Below are positions 28,450-37,668 of a DNA stretch of 64,000 bases, one piece after another; the first letter of the stretch is position 1; each line of letters begins with the position of its first letter. This DNA comes from an uncultured Mediterraneibacter sp. (GTDB lineage Bacteria > Bacillota > Clostridia > Lachnospirales > Lachnospiraceae): NCBI RefSeq assembly GCF_934330165.1, contig NZ_CAKRGI010000004.1:1-64000 (forward strand). The letters are read 5' to 3'. Made by a program: the position numbers and the translations under genes. Under the pieces are notes generated by a model that made no database searches, was not told the origin of the DNA, and was given only the letters and a program-made list of their open reading frames with translations.

Positions 28450-29892
28450 ATGGAAGACTTAACGTTTGGTGAACAGGTCAAGATTATTCTTGGAAGAAAA
28501 GGAATGACGATCAAAGAACTGGCAGAGACGATCGAAAAAGAGACAGGAAAGAAGATGTCCCGTCAGAATCTGACGCAGCGGCTGGGAAGAGATAATTTTC
28601 AGGAGCAGGACATGAGAATGATCGCACAGATTCTGGGATGCCAGTTCCATTTAAGTATTATGGTGGCTGAAGGAGAGAACGAAGAGACGCAGGGCGAAGC
28701 CATTGTAAGATATGAGCAGAAACCTAAGGCTCATAAAAAGCACATTTCCGATGAGGGAGTGCCGGAACAGTTAGAACTGGATCTGTTCTTTGATAAAGAT
28801 CAGGAGGAAGCAGCAGGAGAAGCAGATGAGGTGGCTATGGCTCAGGATGTTGCAGCAGAACCTGCAGAGGAGAGTGTGGCAGATACAGAGGAAGTTCCGG
28901 TTTATGAGGAAGAGACGGCATATTCTCCAGAGGAAGAAGCTCCAGTATACTCAGCGGCAGAAGAGTCAGCTTATTCAGCCGATGCAGAGCGGGTTTCAGA
29001 TTATTCGACAGATGCGGAGTCTGATTCAGACTATGAAACAGAACAGGTTGATGCAGACAGAACACCTGCAATTCAGGTAGAGCCACTGCATCCTGAAACC
29101 ATGGGTGAAGATGAGCGTGATATGACGATTGGCGAGTTGTATGATATCCATAAGGAACTGTCAGATCTGGAAGAAAATGTCAGAGCAGGTGAGTCGGTCG
29201 AAGAAATCAAGAAAGAACTGGAGAAGCCTAAGAAAGAAAAATTCAGAGGCTTGAATTTCTTTTCAAGAAAGAAAAAGGCAGTGAAAGAAGAATCTGCACC
29301 GGTAGAAGAAACTCCGGTTTATGCAGAGGAGGAAAAAGAACCGTATCGTGCTGATGAAAATAATGCGGCAGATGAAGGATACAGTTCTTATGAAGAGCAG
29401 GAAGAATATGGACAGCCGGAATATGCATCTGACGAATATCAGTCAGAATATCAGCAGAATGGATATGAAGGAACAGGGGATGAAGCAGACGGAGATCAGT
29501 TCAATGAATATGGAACAGCCGAGTATGCATCTGAAGGGTATCAGGAAACGGCACATGAAAATACCAGATATGAGCAGGGTGATGCCGGATATGAGCCGGA
29601 ATATGAACAGGACGATGCCGGATATCAGCAGGGAGAGGATGAGTTCCAGCCGGTGATCCCGCATGCTGATGAAGAGGAAGACCGTGAGCTTGGAGATGTG
29701 AATCCATATACCGGAAAAGAATATCGGTCCAACAGTGTGCGTATGCATCCGACGAGGATCGGATATGTCCAGGTTTATGACAGAACGATTCATAAATGGA
29801 CAGATATGACGGAATGGGCATTTCTCGGATACCAGGAGCGGAAGAAAGTGCTGCTTGGAAAGGCGTACGAGCCACCGATTTATTTAGACTAA
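28450..29892 (+). CDS. HTH protein with a long acidic, Tyr-rich disordered region
   Basis: A 480-residue protein with three parts. Residues 1-75 look like a lambda-repressor-type helix-turn-helix (TFGEQVKIILGRKGMTIKEL, then RQNLTQRLGRDNF). Residues about 90-430 are low-complexity, very acidic and rich in Glu, Ala and Tyr, with many repeats of the type EYxSEYQ and GDAGYEPEYEQ and a short basic patch near 265-280 (KPKKEKFRGLNFFSRKKK). Residues about 430-480 form a compact conserved-looking tail (NPYTGKEYRSNSVRM ... PPIYLD). I do not recognise the whole protein. The HTH suggests DNA binding; the tail may bind a partner. GGAGGAGC precedes the ATG; dgt follows after 24 nt. Confidence 0.7.
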   Translation: MEDLTFGEQVKIILGRKGMTIKELAETIEKETGKKMSRQNLTQRLGRDNFQEQDMRMIAQILGCQFHLSIMVAEGENEETQGEAIVRYEQKPKAHKKHISDEGVPEQLELDLFFDKDQEEAAGEADEVAMAQDVAAEPAEESVADTEEVPVYEEETAYSPEEEAPVYSAAEESAYSADAERVSDYSTDAESDSDYETEQVDADRTPAIQVEPLHPETMGEDERDMTIGELYDIHKELSDLEENVRAGESVEEIKKELEKPKKEKFRGLNFFSRKKKAVKEESAPVEETPVYAEEEKEPYRADENNAADEGYSSYEEQEEYGQPEYASDEYQSEYQQNGYEGTGDEADGDQFNEYGTAEYASEGYQETAHENTRYEQGDAGYEPEYEQDDAGYQQGEDEFQPVIPHADEEEDRELGDVNPYTGKEYRSNSVRMHPTRIGYVQVYDRTIHKWTDMTEWAFLGYQERKKVLLGKAYEPPIYLD

Positions 29893-29916
29893 AATCAGAC
29901 CGGGGAGATACAGGAT

Positions 29917-31323
29917 ATGGAATGGAATACATTATTGTCACCGCGAAGAGAGCGGGAAAGCAGTTCAAAATACAGATCCAGTGATCTGCGGAGTGAATTT
30001 GAAAAAGATTACCACCGGATCATAGGAAGTGCGTCTTTTCGCAGACTTCAGGATAAGACGCAGGTATTTCCACTGGATAAAAGTGATTTTATACGGACAA
30101 GGCTGACACATTCGCTGGAAGTATCTTCTCTTGGAAAGTCATTGGGACAGAATATTGGGGAGAGCATTTTAAAATATAAAAAGGACAGTGGATTTACCCC
30201 GCAGATGAAAGAAGATATCTCGCATATCCTTCAGTGTGCGGGACTGATCCATGATATAGGGAATCCACCGTTCGGGCATTTTGGGGAATCTGCCATCCGG
30301 GAATGGTTCTTACGAAATCTGCCGGAACTGAAGTTTGAAGGCGAAAGAGTAGAGGATCTTCTGACAGAACAGATGAAGCAGGATTTCTATCATTTTGAAG
30401 GAAATGCACAGGCACTGAGGCTTGTATCAAAGCTGCACTATCTGGTTGACGAGCATGGAATGAATCTGACATATGCGTTACTGAATACCATTATCAAATA
30501 TCCTGTTCCATCTACCGGGATCAATAAAGAGAGCGGAAATATTAAGGATAAAAAGATGGGATATTATCTTGCGGATGAAGAATTGTTCCACAGGATCACG
30601 AGAGCGACCGGAGCGGGAAATAACCGTCATCCGCTGACCTATATTTTGGAGGCGGCAGACGATATCGCTTATAAGACGGCAGATATTGAGGATGCTTTTG
30701 TGAAAGGATTTATTTCATATCATCAGCTTGAGAGCGAGCTTGCAGTGCTGGAAAAGAACGCAGAAGATTCTCCGTTCAGACCGGCGACAAAACTCCGGCA
30801 GTTATATCAGAGGGGTGTGGAGAAGCAGGTCAGCAGTCCTGAAGCATACGCAGTGAAGAACTGGATCATCAGTGTGCAGGGATTTGTACTAAACTGCGTG
30901 ACCTATGGATTTACTTCTAATTATGAAGCCATCATGGCTGGAACATTTGGACAGGATCTTTTTTATGGGACATTTGCAGAAAAACTGATGAATCTGCTCG
31001 GAGATCTTGCTTACCGGAAAGTTTTTTCATCCAGACAGATTTATAAAATGGAACTTGCAGAATATACGATCCTGGATTTTCTGATGAACCGTCTTGTAAG
31101 TTCTGTGTTGTATTACGATACGGATAGCGGACAGGATTCACTAGACAGCCGTATGGCAGCCTTTATTTCCGATAATTATAAGACCGCATACGGGCAGCAG
31201 TCACAGGGAAAAAGCAGGACAGAGAAGTTATATCTCCGCCTGCTTCTGGTGACAGATTATGTCTGCGGAATGACGGACAGCTATGCAAAGCGTCTGTATC
31301 AGGAAATGAACGGGATTATTTAG
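29917..31323 (+). CDS. dgt: Deoxyguanosinetriphosphate triphosphohydrolase
   Basis: A 468-residue HD-domain dNTPase that removes triphosphate from dGTP or other dNTPs. The HD metal residues are in RLTHSLEVSS and GLIHDIGNPPFGH, and YILEAADDIAYKTADIEDA supplies the last aspartate. The GGAG ribosome site is 8 nt before the ATG. The 3' end overlaps the convergent downstream gene by 8 nt, so neither gene has a separate terminator. Confidence 0.93.
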   Translation: MEWNTLLSPRRERESSSKYRSSDLRSEFEKDYHRIIGSASFRRLQDKTQVFPLDKSDFIRTRLTHSLEVSSLGKSLGQNIGESILKYKKDSGFTPQMKEDISHILQCAGLIHDIGNPPFGHFGESAIREWFLRNLPELKFEGERVEDLLTEQMKQDFYHFEGNAQALRLVSKLHYLVDEHGMNLTYALLNTIIKYPVPSTGINKESGNIKDKKMGYYLADEELFHRITRATGAGNNRHPLTYILEAADDIAYKTADIEDAFVKGFISYHQLESELAVLEKNAEDSPFRPATKLRQLYQRGVEKQVSSPEAYAVKNWIISVQGFVLNCVTYGFTSNYEAIMAGTFGQDLFYGTFAEKLMNLLGDLAYRKVFSSRQIYKMELAEYTILDFLMNRLVSSVLYYDTDSGQDSLDSRMAAFISDNYKTAYGQQSQGKSRTEKLYLRLLLVTDYVCGMTDSYAKRLYQEMNGII

Positions 31324-32389
31324 TGGCGAGATACCGGCACCAGTGTCCGAAAAGGGCATCGTTGTTCCGCTCATCATCCCCCAGTTCAAGAACCGATACA
31401 TAAGAGCTGGTGAATTGAGGAAAACCGAACAAATCTGCGGCACGAGCCTCACGGGTATCATAAATGCCGGGAACGCCAAGCCATATATGACCATCTTCTT
31501 CGACCAGAAGGAGGTGGTTATAATTATAATAACCATGTAAAAGAAAACTATTGTTGGCAAGTGACCAGAATTTCCGCGGGAGTGTGGATAACTCAGCACG
31601 GGTGATCTTGCGTGCTGTAACATTTCCAGTGTCATCGGAATCAGAAACTGGGGCGGCATTCCCGGTCGCGACCGTAGCTGTAGTAGCAAGATGGATAGAA
31701 TCACCGGGATCAACAGATCTGACTGCCTTTGCGGAAGTAACAGGCTGAGTCCCGGCAGACTCCGCAGAATCAATGTCAGGTTCCATGGACTCAGCCGCAG
31801 GAGCGGAAGTGACAGTTTCAGAACTGGTCTCCGCAGTTTCTGCAGATTCATCAATCTCTGCAGATGTAATAGGAGTTTCAGATCCAGTAATTTCGACTGT
31901 CTCGCTTCCCTTCGGTTTGATTTCTGCGGCATGAACGGAGACTTCTTCAGGTGACGGAGACGATTCCACAGGAGAAACTTCTTCAGGTGACCGGGACAGT
32001 TCTTCGGCAGAAATCAGTGAAAAACCAACAGGAAGTGCATTAACTGAGGCAGCCCAGAAGAGTGGTTCTGCTTTTCCTTCCGGCAAAAGAAGAAAGCCTT
32101 CAAGTCCGGAAAAAGATTTCCCGCAGGGGAATAATGACTCAGATATAGATAACCGGGTCGCAATACTTCCACCGGAATAGTTCAGGATTGCACAGGGAGC
32201 ATGGATGAGATCCCCATCTTTGTTATAAAATCCATGGAGTTCCAGAGCCGTTCCAGGAGAGAGAGGCAGACTTTTCAAGTGAAGTGTCATCATACAGGAG
32301 CGATACTGATGGGAAATCTGTAAAAATCCAAGATTTCTTCTTCGCTGCCCGGTTTCATATTCATAGAGATAATAAATACCCTGGTTCAT
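31316..32389 (-). CDS. Low-complexity protein with DUF6128-like C-terminus
   Basis: A 357-residue protein. The first 110 residues look folded (MNQGIYYLYEYETG..., with a central LLLPEGKAEPLFWAASV). Residues about 130-260 are Ser/Thr/Glu/Ala-rich low complexity. The last 95 residues (FWSLANNSFLLHGYYNYNHLLL ... GVPGIYDTREARAADLFGFP) resemble the uncharacterised DUF6128 family of Lachnospiraceae, from memory. No signal peptide or membrane helix. Its stop overlaps the dgt stop on the other strand. Function unknown. Confidence 0.65.
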   Translation of the reverse strand: MNQGIYYLYEYETGQRRRNLGFLQISHQYRSCMMTLHLKSLPLSPGTALELHGFYNKDGDLIHAPCAILNYSGGSIATRLSISESLFPCGKSFSGLEGFLLLPEGKAEPLFWAASVNALPVGFSLISAEELSRSPEEVSPVESSPSPEEVSVHAAEIKPKGSETVEITGSETPITSAEIDESAETAETSSETVTSAPAAESMEPDIDSAESAGTQPVTSAKAVRSVDPGDSIHLATTATVATGNAAPVSDSDDTGNVTARKITRAELSTLPRKFWSLANNSFLLHGYYNYNHLLLVEEDGHIWLGVPGIYDTREARAADLFGFPQFTSSYVSVLELGDDERNNDALFGHWCRYLATK

Positions 32390-32504
32390 AAAATACCTTT
32401 AATCTTGTCTTTTTCGTATAATGTATTCCAAAGGAGCGAAAAAAAGAACAGAGAAATCAAAGCCAGGAATGTTATGAAAGAATGGAGTGAGAAGAGAAGT
32501 CGTT

Positions 32505-33023
32505 ATGGAACAATTAAAGAACGAATCAGAAACTGAAATGCAGGATGAAAAATATATGAAAGAAGCATTGAAGCAGGCGAAGAAAGCATATGCCTTAGAA
32601 GAAACACCGATCGGATGCGTGATCGTCCATGAAGGGAAAATTATTGCCCGTGGATACAACCGCCGCAATACAGATAAAAGTCCGCTTGCACATGCAGAAA
32701 TTTCTGCAATAAAAAAAGCCAGCAAAAAGCTGGGTGACTGGCGGCTGGAAGAGTGTACCCTTTATGTGACACTGGAGCCATGTCAGATGTGTGCCGGTGC
32801 GATCATCCAGTCCCGGATTCCAAGAGTGGTGGTGGGCTGCATGAATCCAAAGGCAGGCTGTGCAGGATCGGTGCTGAATCTTTTGGATGTGCAGGCATTC
32901 AATCATCAGGCTGAAGTAAAAACAAAAGTCTTAGAAGAAGAATGCAGCCTGATGATGAAGCAATTTTTCAGAGAGCTTCGTGCGAAGCAGAAAATGAAAA
33001 AGAAATCACTTCTCTCTGAATAA
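32505..33023 (+). CDS. tadA: tRNA adenosine(34) deaminase
   Basis: Deaminates adenosine to inosine at the wobble position of tRNA-Arg(ACG). The zinc/catalytic motif HAE (PLAHAEISAI) and the PCQMC motif are intact, followed by SRIPRVVVGCMNPKAG. About 172 residues with an N-terminal extension of around 15 residues before the conserved MKEALKQAKKAY helix. Start choice among 32487 (GTG), 32505 and 32538 is uncertain. The 3' end overlaps the convergent DUF2798 gene by 18 nt. Confidence 0.92.
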   Translation: MEQLKNESETEMQDEKYMKEALKQAKKAYALEETPIGCVIVHEGKIIARGYNRRNTDKSPLAHAEISAIKKASKKLGDWRLEECTLYVTLEPCQMCAGAIIQSRIPRVVVGCMNPKAGCAGSVLNLLDVQAFNHQAEVKTKVLEEECSLMMKQFFRELRAKQKMKKKSLLSE

Positions 33024-33467
33024 AAGTCCGAATATCTTTCTGACGAACGGACCGGCAAAGCAAAGCTGCCAGAAGAATGCCATTGGGAAATTCAGTGCGG
33101 TCGTCTCAAGCCATACGGCAATAAACTGACTTCCTGCATTTTTGAAAAGCAGGGTTGCAACCAGGCTCATCAGCGGACACATACCAATGATCGATACGAC
33201 AGAAATTGCAAGCACGATCATAAATGGGTTGTCTCTTTCTGGATTTACGATCGAAAAAGCTTTCTTTTTGGCAAATGGTCCTACAAGAAAGAAATCAAGG
33301 ATAAATGCAATTGGTCCCATGATGACAAGTTCGTGGAAAGCACTTAAAAATACTTCATTCTTCATACCGCCGATGTTTAGTGCGATATTGTAGCAGATCA
33401 TCACATAAACCATGACAAATACCATGATAATCGTAAAAATTACATCTTGAAACTTATTTTTGGGCAT
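33006..33467 (-). CDS. DUF2798-type small membrane protein
   Basis: A 153-residue protein with four predicted transmembrane helices arranged as two similar halves (VFVMVYVMICYNIAL and the later ALNFPMAFFWQLCFAGP), typical of DUF2798. The first residues are MPKNKFQDVIF. The ATG at 33467 is preceded on the minus strand by AGGAGG at good spacing, so I drop the longer upstream extension. Function unknown. Confidence 0.8.
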   Translation of the reverse strand: MPKNKFQDVIFTIIMVFVMVYVMICYNIALNIGGMKNEVFLSAFHELVIMGPIAFILDFFLVGPFAKKKAFSIVNPERDNPFMIVLAISVVSIIGMCPLMSLVATLLFKNAGSQFIAVWLETTALNFPMAFFWQLCFAGPFVRKIFGLLFREK

Positions 33468-33591
33468 AAAAAAACCTCCTGAGATAATAAGCGTAACAGA
33501 ATTGTGTTGTTCGTTCATCATTCCGGGGGAATGTATCGTTTCCAATATAACCAGTATTCTATTCAGTTGACTTGTTGCTAAATAAATTGCT

Positions 33592-33857
33592 AAAAGTGCA
33601 TTGTGCTTCGAACTGGACCAACAGACGTTACCCCGACAGTTGACTCAGCCCAGGCACCCTTACGGCACCCGGAAGGTTCTGCTTAGTGCTGCTCCGTTCC
33701 CGACCTGACACGGTTCACAGATTCCCGTCGCGTAAGACCCGGACATCAACGTCACTTATCGGGGGCAGCTCTGCCAGCTTTCGCCCTCTGCACAATATCA
33801 CCCCTGCTATAGCGGATTGCAGGTTCAAGGTACCGCTACCACCCCGGCTGCACGAAT
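33592..33857 (-). ncRNA. ffs: Signal recognition particle RNA (large type)
   Basis: About 266 nt on the minus strand. The apical SRP54-binding loop reads GTCAGGTCGGGAACGGAGCA, very close to the universal GGTCAGG...GGAAGGAGCAGC motif. The 5' Alu-domain segment (GGGGTGGTAGCGGTACC) and the 3' segment GCCTGGGCTGAGTCAACTG match the Bacillus-type 6S-like scRNA layout. The ends pair through ATTCGTGC and GCACAATG. A consensus promoter lies immediately upstream. Confidence 0.95.
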
Positions 33858-33861
33858 CACT

Positions 33862-33890
33862 ATTTTACAGGATGTTTAGAAAAATGTCAA
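33862..33890 (-). promoter_or_regulatory. SRP RNA promoter
   Basis: On the minus strand TTGACA (33885-33890) and TAAAAT (33862-33867) with 17-bp spacing, placing the 5' end of the RNA near 33856. Confidence 0.8.
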
Positions 33891-33968
33891 CGGATATGGA
33901 TGATTTTTGAACAAAAAAATAGTATAATAGGGTACTGTTGATAAAAATATACAAATGGGAGGAAGAGA

Positions 33969-35684
33969 GTGAAAGTTTTACTTGCTGCAGTCAATGCAAA
34001 ATATATTCATTCCAATTTAGCGGTATACTGTCTGAGAGCTTATGCAAAAGAAAGGTATCCTGAAAGTGAGATTGCCATTGCGGAATATACGATCAACCAG
34101 CCGTTCGATGAGATCCTGACTGACCTTTACAGGAGAAACCCGGATGTACTCTGTCTGTCCTGTTATCTGTGGAATATAACGGAGGTGGGGCAGATCCTCC
34201 GGGAGACCGCAAAGATCCTTTCAAAGACTGCTATCTGGCTGGGAGGTCCGGAAGTCTCCTACAATGCCAGAGAGGTGCTGGAAAAATATCCGATGGTGCA
34301 GGGGATCATGAAAGGTGAGGGCGAAGAGTCTTTTACAGAACTGGTTGCATATTATGGGAAATTGAAGGAAAGAAAGCAGCTCAGAGATATTGAGGGTCTG
34401 ATGTTTTGGGATGAGAATGGGGAAATAATTGAGACTGAGAACCGTCCGATCCTGGATCTGAGTACCGTACCCTTTGTATATGAACATATCGAAGATTTTC
34501 AGAACAGGATCATTTACTATGAGTCCAGCAGAGGATGTCCATTTTCCTGCAGTTACTGTCTTTCTTCCATAGATAAATGTCTCAGGTTCCGGAAGATAGA
34601 ACTGGTAAAAAAAGAATTGCAGTTTTTTATCGATCATGAAGTGCCACAGGTGAAATTTGTGGACAGGACATTTAACTGTAAGCATGACCATGCCATGGCA
34701 ATCTGGAAGTATATAACGGAGCATGATAAAGGCATTACGAATTTTCATTTTGAGGTGGCAGCAGATCTTCTGAATGAGGAAGAAATCGAACTGATCCGCA
34801 GGATGCGTCCGGGACTGATCCAGCTTGAGATCGGAATCCAGTCTGCCAACCCGAAGACGATCCGGGAGATTCACAGAACAATGGATCTGAAAAAAGTACG
34901 TGCGAAAGTAGAGCGGATCAGAGAGAAAGGAAATGTGCATCAGCATCTGGATCTGATTGCAGGGCTTCCTTATGAGGATTATGAGAGTTTCGGACATTCA
35001 TTTAATGAGGTCTATGCAATGCATCCGGATCAGCTGCAGCTTGGATTCCTGAAAGTACTTCACGGTTCTTTTATGTATGAGAATGCAGAAGCGTATGGAC
35101 TGGTGTGGCAGGATCGTCCGCCTTATGAAGTACTGTCTACCAACTGGCTTTCGTATGGGGATGTGATCCGTCTGAAAAAAGTAGAAGAGATGGTGGAAAT
35201 ACACTATAACAGCGGGCAGTTTGCGAATACGATGGAGCATCTTGTGAAGGAGTTCCGGTCTCCGTTTGATCTGTATGTGGAGCTGGGAGAATATTATGAA
35301 AAAAATGGACTGTTCGGGATCAACCATTCCCGGCTGGCACGATATGAAAATCTGTGGCAGTTTATCAGGACGCAGCTTCCGGATCGGGCAGACAGCTACA
35401 GGGAGTGGATGACGCTGGATCTGTATTTGCGGGAAAATGTAAAAAACCGTCCGGCATTTGCAGAGGAGAACCAGGTCACGAAAGAAGAGATGACTGCATT
35501 TTACAGGGAAGAGGCAGAAACCCACAGATATTTGAAAGAATATGACGGCTTTGATGCAAGGCAGCTCCGCAAGATGACGCATCTTGAAAAAATTGACGGA
35601 AAATATCTTCTCTTTGACTACAGGAACAGAAGTCGGCTGAGTCAGAATGCGGCAACTTATGAAGTATGCTTTTCTAATGAATAA
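33969..35684 (+). CDS. B12-binding-domain radical SAM protein
   Basis: A 571-residue protein: an N-terminal cobalamin-binding-like Rossmann domain (1-150), a radical SAM core with the 4Fe-4S motif CPFSCSYC (CxxxCxxC) near residue 197, and a C-terminal extension of about 200 residues like DUF4080. Family members are uncharacterised methyl- or thiomethyl-transferase-like enzymes. The expected DxHxxG B12 motif is not obvious, so cobalamin binding is uncertain. The start is GTG at 33969 with GGGAGGAAG upstream. Transcription diverges from the SRP RNA gene. Confidence 0.82.
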   Translation: MKVLLAAVNAKYIHSNLAVYCLRAYAKERYPESEIAIAEYTINQPFDEILTDLYRRNPDVLCLSCYLWNITEVGQILRETAKILSKTAIWLGGPEVSYNAREVLEKYPMVQGIMKGEGEESFTELVAYYGKLKERKQLRDIEGLMFWDENGEIIETENRPILDLSTVPFVYEHIEDFQNRIIYYESSRGCPFSCSYCLSSIDKCLRFRKIELVKKELQFFIDHEVPQVKFVDRTFNCKHDHAMAIWKYITEHDKGITNFHFEVAADLLNEEEIELIRRMRPGLIQLEIGIQSANPKTIREIHRTMDLKKVRAKVERIREKGNVHQHLDLIAGLPYEDYESFGHSFNEVYAMHPDQLQLGFLKVLHGSFMYENAEAYGLVWQDRPPYEVLSTNWLSYGDVIRLKKVEEMVEIHYNSGQFANTMEHLVKEFRSPFDLYVELGEYYEKNGLFGINHSRLARYENLWQFIRTQLPDRADSYREWMTLDLYLRENVKNRPAFAEENQVTKEEMTAFYREEAETHRYLKEYDGFDARQLRKMTHLEKIDGKYLLFDYRNRSRLSQNAATYEVCFSNE

Positions 35685-35734
35685 GATAATGGTATAATGA
35701 GAAATATTTTAGTGAACATGGAAAGGAAATAAAA

Positions 35735-35836
35735 ATGAATTTTTATGATAAGAAAGTAAGAAGACTGATCTCGGTAATTATTCTTGTAGTAATTCTTGCT
35801 ATGGTGGCGACCATGGTGATTCCATATCTTATATAG
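35735..35836 (+). CDS. Small single-pass membrane peptide (33 aa)
   Basis: A short frame with GGAAAGGAAAT 5 nt before the ATG. The product begins MNFYDKKVRR, then one hydrophobic helix of about 20 residues, with positive charges on the N-terminal side (N-in). It fills the gap between the radical SAM gene and the PurM-like gene (14 nt before the latter). It resembles short peptides of similar layout that I associate with other Lachnospiraceae, but the function is unknown. Confidence 0.65.
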   Translation: MNFYDKKVRRLISVIILVVILAMVATMVIPYLI

Positions 35837-35850
35837 GAAGAGGCAGGAAA

Positions 35851-36981
35851 ATGAGATTAGGAAAGATTACGCAGGCAGCATGGAATCGTTCTGTGAGAAA
35901 ACCGCTGAAAAAAAAGCAGTGTACCGTTGGAAAAATGGCATGGGAACAGAAATGTGCAGAACTGGGACAGCAGATCCAGAAGATGGAGCAAAGTCAGAAG
36001 ACAGAACAAGATCAGAAGACGGAGCAAGGTCAGAGGATCGGATCAGGACGGATGACTGTGTGGAGTACAGCATCTGCCGGGGGGAAAAATGCGAACGTCG
36101 GAGCATACGCAGTCATAAAAGCAGCAGGTGAGCTTGCCTCACAGAAAGTTATGGCAGAAGGTATTTCCATTCATGCAATCCTGCCGGAACAGATGCAGGA
36201 AGAAGATGTAAAGCATCTGACAGATACAGTAGGAGAGCTTTGCAAAAAAATGAATCTTGAGATCTGTCAGATACAGGTGGAAACGAGTTCTTGCGTGACG
36301 CAGATGGTAGTAACGGCAACTGCGGTTGGTGAGAAAAAATCGACTGCGATTAGAGAGCAGAAAATAACTGTGACTGGAGAGCAGAAACTGGCTGCGGTCA
36401 GGGAACAGGAAAGGACAGATGTCAGTGAAGAAAAGCAGACTGTGGCAGGACAGGAACTTGTTCTCTGTGGTTATGCAGGACTGGAAGGGACGCTGCGTAT
36501 TTTAGATGAGTCAGAGGAGGAGCTGGGGACAAGATTTGTTCCGGCTTTTCTGGAAAAGGCGAAGCTTCTGAGAGAAAAGCTGGTTCTCCCGGATCAGATC
36601 CTCTCTGTAAAAGAACAGGTTTCCGACATCAGGCAGATCGGAAGTGGCGGAATCCTGGCAGCATTATGGGAGCTGGGCGAAGAATTACAGACCGGATTTG
36701 ATATTGATTTTTCAAAGATTGCACTGAAGCAGGAAACGGTAGAAATCTGTGAATTTTATCAGTTGAATCCCTATCTGATGACTTCAGCCGGAAGTTTTTT
36801 ACTTGTAACAGGACAGAGCGAAGAAGTGATCGCATGTCTTGCAGAGCAGGGGGTATCAGCAGTACGACTGGGCTGCATGAAAGAGCAGAATGCAAGAGTG
36901 ATAAAAAATGGAGAAGAAACCCGGTATCTGGACAGACCGGCAGCAGATGAACTGGCAAGGTGGTGGAAAGAACATGCTTAA
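35851..36981 (+). CDS. PurM/HypE-like (AIR-synthase-related) protein with peptide repeats
   Basis: A 376-residue protein whose C-terminal part (GSGGILAALWELGEELQTGFDIDFSKIAL, LMTSAGSFLLV) matches the AIR-synthase C-terminal fold found in HypE, PurM and SelD relatives. The N-terminal ATP-binding half is short and lacks the usual DDAAV-type motif. Two tandem repeats interrupt it: three copies of a hexapeptide K(T/M)EQxQ at 44-61 and four copies of an 8-mer with a central EQ/EE at 165-196. These inserts look expandable. Enzymatic role unknown. The stop overlaps trmL by 8 nt. Confidence 0.7.
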   Translation: MRLGKITQAAWNRSVRKPLKKKQCTVGKMAWEQKCAELGQQIQKMEQSQKTEQDQKTEQGQRIGSGRMTVWSTASAGGKNANVGAYAVIKAAGELASQKVMAEGISIHAILPEQMQEEDVKHLTDTVGELCKKMNLEICQIQVETSSCVTQMVVTATAVGEKKSTAIREQKITVTGEQKLAAVREQERTDVSEEKQTVAGQELVLCGYAGLEGTLRILDESEEELGTRFVPAFLEKAKLLREKLVLPDQILSVKEQVSDIRQIGSGGILAALWELGEELQTGFDIDFSKIALKQETVEICEFYQLNPYLMTSAGSFLLVTGQSEEVIACLAEQGVSAVRLGCMKEQNARVIKNGEETRYLDRPAADELARWWKEHA

Positions 36982-37483
36982 TATCGTACTTTTTGAGCCG
37001 GAGATCCCGGCAAATACAGGAAATATCGGAAGAACGTGTGTGGCGACAGGTACAAGACTGCATCTGATCGAGCCGCTTGGATTCCGAATTAATGAAAAAT
37101 CCCTGAAGCGTGCGGGGATGGATTACTGGAAAGATTTAGATGTAACGACTTATATTGATTATCAGGATTTCCTGGATAAAAACCCAGGAGCAAAGATCTA
37201 TATGGCAACGACAAAGGCACATAAGGTCTATACAGAAGTGGATTACGAACAGGACTGCTATATTATGTTCGGAAAAGAAAGTGCGGGAATCCCGGAAGAG
37301 ATCCTTGTAGATCATGAAGAAGACTGTATGCGGATTCCCATGATCGGGGATATCCGTTCACTGAATCTTGGTAATTCAGTGGCGATCGTATTATATGAGG
37401 CATTAAGACAGAATGGATTTGAGGGAATGAATCTCAACGGACATCTCCATGAACTGAGCTGGAGGTCAGAGAACGGAGAATAA
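36974..37483 (+). CDS. trmL: tRNA (cytidine(34)-2'-O)-methyltransferase
   Basis: A 169-residue SPOUT-fold methyltransferase modifying the wobble base of tRNA-Leu isoacceptors. The signature residues NIVLFEPEIPANTGNIGRTC at the N-terminus, FGKESAGIP in the middle, and IPMIGDIRSLNLGNSVAIVLYE at the knot are intact. I start at 36974, where the conserved sequence begins; it overlaps the upstream gene by 8 nt, suggesting coupling. Confidence 0.93.
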   Translation: MLNIVLFEPEIPANTGNIGRTCVATGTRLHLIEPLGFRINEKSLKRAGMDYWKDLDVTTYIDYQDFLDKNPGAKIYMATTKAHKVYTEVDYEQDCYIMFGKESAGIPEEILVDHEEDCMRIPMIGDIRSLNLGNSVAIVLYEALRQNGFEGMNLNGHLHELSWRSENGE

Positions 37484-37554
37484 CAGGTCATTGTTCAAAA
37501 CGGAAGTTTGTGAACAGTGGCAGGATCAGATGGTTCGAGAGAAGACACATGTCA

Positions 37555-37583
37555 TTGACAAACCTATCAGTCTGGTATATAAT
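37555..37583 (+). promoter_or_regulatory. Consensus promoter of tcdA
   Basis: TTGACA (37555-37560), 17-bp spacer, TATAAT (37578-37583): a perfect sigma-A consensus. Confidence 0.85.
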
Positions 37584-37668
37584 ACAGCCTGCTTTTAAGG
37601 TGTGAAGAAAAAAGATATTTAATTATAGAAGAAAAAGTTTAACAGGACAGGACAAGGAGTAACAAAAT

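Noticed and set aside
33686..33910. Plus-strand 74-codon frame over the SRP RNA
   Set aside because: It is antisense to a clearly recognised SRP RNA and has no ribosome site.
36908..36973. Longer start for trmL
   Set aside because: The extension lies inside the upstream gene, and family sequence begins at 36974.
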